From positions 1 through 8,728 of the forward strand of contig CAIRTT010000261.1 of NCBI GenBank assembly GCA_903881535.1: 8,728 nt of DNA, written 5' to 3'. Of the stretch, positions 8,001 through 8,728 are shown in pieces (position 1 is the stretch's first letter; each line of letters starts with the position of its first letter). The translations under genes and the position numbers were made by a program. The stretch is from an uncultured Armatimonadota bacterium (GTDB taxonomy: Bacteria; Armatimonadota; Armatimonadia; Armatimonadales; Armatimonadaceae). Below the pieces are notes generated by a model. That model had not been told where the DNA came from. It did not search any database and saw only the letters and a program-made list of their open reading frames with translations.

Positions 8001-8728
8001 TCGAATGCGGGTGTTGTTCGTACTGTTATTGGGATAGGCATTTGGACAAATGGACTCATAAGAGCTAATGGAGCTATTTCGTCAGGTGGCACTATAACCG
8101 CAGCAGCATTTAGTGGCCCTTTGACGGGTAATGTGACTGGTAATGTAACTGGCAGTGCAGGTTCCGTGGCATGGACAAACGTGAGTGGCAGACCTACTGC
8201 CGTGTCCAGCTTCAGCAACGATAGTGGGTACATTACTTCGGGTAGCTCAATCAGTGGTAGTTCTAGACGTATTGAGTTTGTCGATGGGCCGCGAAATCTA
8301 TCGGATCGCCTACCAACCACGCTTGCTCGCTCCGTAAACTGGGATTTTGTTGGGGCGGCCACTGGTAATGGCGCTGGAAACTACGCTGGAGTAATGACAT
8401 TTACTCCTTGGGACGGTACGTCAACAAGCACGGGAGACTCTTCGTACCAGTTAGCTTTTGCCAACCAAAGCGGAGTCAATGCCTCAGGCCCCGCACAGCT
8501 CAGCATTCGCAATGGCATCAACTCAACGTGGAATGCTTGGCAAGTACTTCTGACGTCTAGCAACTACACCTCCTATCCAGATGCCACCAAGCTTCCGTTA
8601 GCTGGGGGCACACTTACAGGCGCTCTCAACGGCACGACTGCAGCATTCAGTGGAGCGATCACCCAAGGAGGCAACCAAGTCCTACATGCAGGTAACTTCT
8701 CCTCCTACGCACTGCCGTATTCTGGAGG
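5061..8728 (+). CDS. Large mosaic tail fibre protein, 3' partial
   Basis: An ATG 12 bases after the previous stop opens a frame read here by hand with no stop for 1222 codons to the window edge, so the C-terminus is missing. The start reads MKLESQLQIYTLAGVSPFTV, followed by VTNLNAQYLEGQIGSYY, a fibre-type N-terminal unit. GTY..VT...KG repeats occur at residues ~84-101, 684-701 and 738-755. LHAGN-type modules occur at ~197-201, 302-306, 626 (degenerate), 861-865, 1163-1168 (as LLTSSN) and 1208-1212. Residues ~797-866 (GLYQYDG, GSRWTQVAFPY, FYFRRK, YSSWRTVLHDGNY) resemble a pyocin-knob-like domain. Two discrete domains with lower G+C sit at ~389-538 and ~905-1016. The product is probably a long trimeric fibre carrying receptor-binding domains. 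No endosialidase-type chaperone (DERLK motif) is visible; it may lie beyond the edge. No Shine-Dalgarno is seen, only an A/T-rich leader. The function as a fibre is well supported; the receptor is unknown. Confidence 0.9.
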   Translation, partial: MKLESQLQIYTLAGVSPFTVNQATLVTNLNAQYLEGQIGSYYRNAGNLDAGALLAARLPAFTGGDVTSTAGTVALTLAFAGTAGTYRSVTTDTKGRVTAGTNPTTLAGYGITDALLLSGGTLTGELVINYSNGRQRITDGTNTLVMGMWDAVNVRIEANGRPLYMVSYGGTISIGRSSGTNLVIDTASVSWGSNALLHAGNVSTYALPIGGGTVTGQVLIGSYMSLNSNASIMGLIGFNRNVTTGAIFNASYGAYQLHNNTGTLELQTYNAAGGFVGAHTFNNTGNVAFLTGTVTAGGQQVLHAGNYGGYSTFTGAVTSGYGTFASPGHILGDAQYGLYVASGNLFYKSGSGGVHYWRNKANTANTLSIDDSGNVVAAGSITGTTASFSGNVRVPTISAANHGLTCVYYGGGGTPTNGYLITTNIDYGTFNMPTVIVEGYAYGNAVPIHLEIVWYAYANSWTNLTYTNLGGWNPGVISIGTNASGKVCLHMSAAIYYGRFNVRCIYDQGNAALEGWTVSDATTAALTRVTAISKAEIVTSITGNAGGTAATATTANALNASNNYQVNSIGVGMAGSGTAGSISLNQLGTRSWSIVPSGGNLNIASGDSLGAANFSVALQQGGQQVLHAATTSAPNLSIGGSSARWATGRTISLTGDVTGTSLAFDGTTALSFAATLANSGATAGTYNNVTVNAKGLVTGGSNASYLTSNQSISITGDATGSGSTGIVLTLANVLATPGTYTKVTANAKGLITAGTSLTSADLPTYTGTITSGQVTTGLGYTPAYGTDAYQSKSLDTVSTPGLYQYDGAFGGTKPPDNQPNYRTIEIGSGSRWTQVAFPYASDGFYFRRKTDAAYSSWRTVLHDGNYNSYSPTLGGTGATGNWPISITGNASGSSGSCTGNAATATGQQSGVHFTLNTGGAGYGLVGQYNPDLHQGLFAMGSAYTLGAGGTLANFYGVSWSYDNAARQLNTGYALEHCMAISNAGVVRTVIGIGIWTNGLIRANGAISSGGTITAAAFSGPLTGNVTGNVTGSAGSVAWTNVSGRPTAVSSFSNDSGYITSGSSISGSSRRIEFVDGPRNLSDRLPTTLARSVNWDFVGAATGNGAGNYAGVMTFTPWDGTSTSTGDSSYQLAFANQSGVNASGPAQLSIRNGINSTWNAWQVLLTSSNYTSYPDATKLPLAGGTLTGALNGTTAAFSGAITQGGNQVLHAGNFSSYALPYSG
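5310..5363 (+). repeat. GTY..VT..KG repeat, copy 1
   Basis: Encodes GTYRSVTTDTKGRVTAGT, preceded by GDVTSTAGTVALTL. It is one of three copies in this gene of a motif widespread in modular phage fibres. Confidence 0.8.
5949..5971 (+). repeat. Direct DNA repeat with 6921-6943 (LHAGN module), copy 1
   Basis: The 23 bases encoding GGQQVLH and the start of the next codon match 6921-6943 at all but one position (C to T at a third codon base). Here the module is intact and continues as LHAGNY. A related version with several changes lies at 8667-8689 (GGNQVLHA). Confidence 0.8.
6226..6675 (+). other. Low-G+C domain-coding segment within the large fibre
   Basis: Codons here shift to TTA, ATA, GTA, AAT and TAT, unlike the flanks. 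A hand count over 6241-6660 gives about 39% G+C, against roughly 50-60% in sampled flanking lines. It encodes residues ~389-538, a compact aromatic-rich domain with NGYLITTNI, PTVIVEGYAYG, WYAYANSW, SGKVCLHM, RFNVRCIYDQ and EGWTVSD. It is bounded by Gly/Thr/Ser linkers (TGTTASFSGNV before, ITGNAGGTAATATTANAL after). From memory it resembles a beta domain found in tail fibres of diverse phages. It is probably a receptor-binding or structural module acquired by recombination. The exact edges are approximate. Confidence 0.6.
6921..6943 (+). repeat. Direct DNA repeat with 5949-5971, copy 2 (degenerate module)
   Basis: Differs from copy 1 at one base in 23. Downstream, the usual LHAGNY is replaced by LHAATT, so the match stops abruptly inside the module. 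Confidence 0.8.
7110..7163 (+). repeat. GTY..VT..KG repeat, copy 2
   Basis: Encodes GTYNNVTVNAKGLVTGGS after a TGDVTGTSLAFDGTTALSF lead-in. Confidence 0.8.
7272..7325 (+). repeat. GTY..VT..KG repeat, copy 3
   Basis: Encodes GTYTKVTANAKGLITAGT after a TGDATGSGSTGIVLTLA lead-in. With copy 2 it forms a near-tandem pair whose period is 54 codons. Confidence 0.8.
7449..7658 (+). other. Pyocin-knob-like domain in the large fibre
   Basis: Residues ~797-866 contain GLYQYDGAFGG, NYRTIEIGSGSRWTQVAFPY, DGFYFRRKTD and SSWRTVLHDGNY. The order (G.Y, hydrophobic strand, W.Q, F.R, W..W-like strand, LH.GN) is that of knob domains found in R-pyocin and phage tail fibres. It is assigned from pattern, not alignment. 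A weaker second copy may end at WNAWQVLLTSSNYTSY (~8529-8570). Confidence 0.5.
7775..8110 (+). other. Second lower-G+C fibre domain with GIWTNG motif
   Basis: Residues ~905-1016 include GVHFTLNTGG, GQYNPDLHQGLFAMG, LANFYGVSWSYDNA, YALEHCMAISNAGVVRTVIG and IGIWTNGLI. A hand count over 7801-8100 gives about 44% G+C. From memory, the YG[LV]SW...N...GL.H...V..NGV...IG.GIWTNG pattern is a recurring fibre domain that often lies just before a C-terminal chaperone. Here it is internal, followed by more repeats. Confidence 0.55.
8127..8150 (+). repeat. Tandem 12-base repeat encoding GNVT x2
   Basis: GGTAATGTGACT is followed directly by GGTAATGTAACT, with one third-base difference, giving GNVTGNVT, then GSAG. 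It is a linker between the GIWTNG domain and the next module, of the kind that expands and contracts by slippage. Confidence 0.75.

Noticed and set aside
8127..8160. Short tandem array as CRISPR-like
   Set aside because: Only two 12-base in-frame copies without spacers; it is a protein linker repeat.
7973..8362. Antisense open frame of 129 codons with LPVTLPVTLPV repeats
   Set aside because: The repeat is the complement of the GNVT/GTG linker on the + strand, and the real fibre frame is continuous here.
5061..8728. Diversity-generating retroelement variable region or phase-variable fibre
   Set aside because: I see no reverse transcriptase, no template repeat with A-specific differences and no invertible repeats in the window. 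The repeats present are ordinary fibre modules.

Overview
The window looks like part of the late (virion structural) region of a tailed double-stranded DNA bacteriophage (Caudoviricetes), or possibly a prophage. Six genes all lie on the + strand. They overlap by 4-7 bases or are separated by only 3-12 bases, so essentially every base is coding. The evidence for a phage is two adjacent fibre genes built from Gly/Thr/Ala-rich repeat modules typical of phage tail fibres (NGGTG linkers, LHAGN modules, GTY..VT..KG repeats), a smaller virion-type protein with a matching C-terminal beta domain, and gene packing usual for phage. There are no integration, lysis, replication or packaging genes here. The host cannot be named. 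Base composition is moderate, and most gene starts lack a clear Shine-Dalgarno sequence.

Layout: (1) positions 2-568 are the 3' end of a gene for a protein with one central membrane-spanning segment. (2) 565-1332 encodes a 255-residue protein that may be a head-tail adaptor or neck-like component (weak assignment). (3) 1326-2312 encodes a GT-B fold, GT4-type glycosyltransferase with an intact EX7E motif, which is unusual among virion genes. (4) 2316-2921 encodes a 201-residue helical protein ending in a small beta domain of a kind common in phage fibre-associated proteins. (5) 2931-5048 encodes a complete 705-residue tail fibre protein. (6) 5061 to the end of the window is a second, much larger fibre gene. 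It stays open for 1222 codons and runs off the right edge, so its C-terminus is not seen.

Genes 4-6 probably build the adsorption apparatus: a short connector or fibre-associated protein, one fibre, and a second, longer mosaic fibre. The big fibre carries two stretches of lower G+C (about 6226-6675 and 7775-8110), each encoding a discrete globular-looking domain between repetitive linkers. This suggests that receptor-binding modules were exchanged by recombination. The glycosyltransferase may modify a virion protein or a host surface glycan; the sequence does not say which. I see no CRISPR array, tRNA, insertion sequence, diversity-generating retroelement or convincing terminator. The window's main interest is the mosaic fibre and the glycosyltransferase embedded beside it, rather than a wholly new system.
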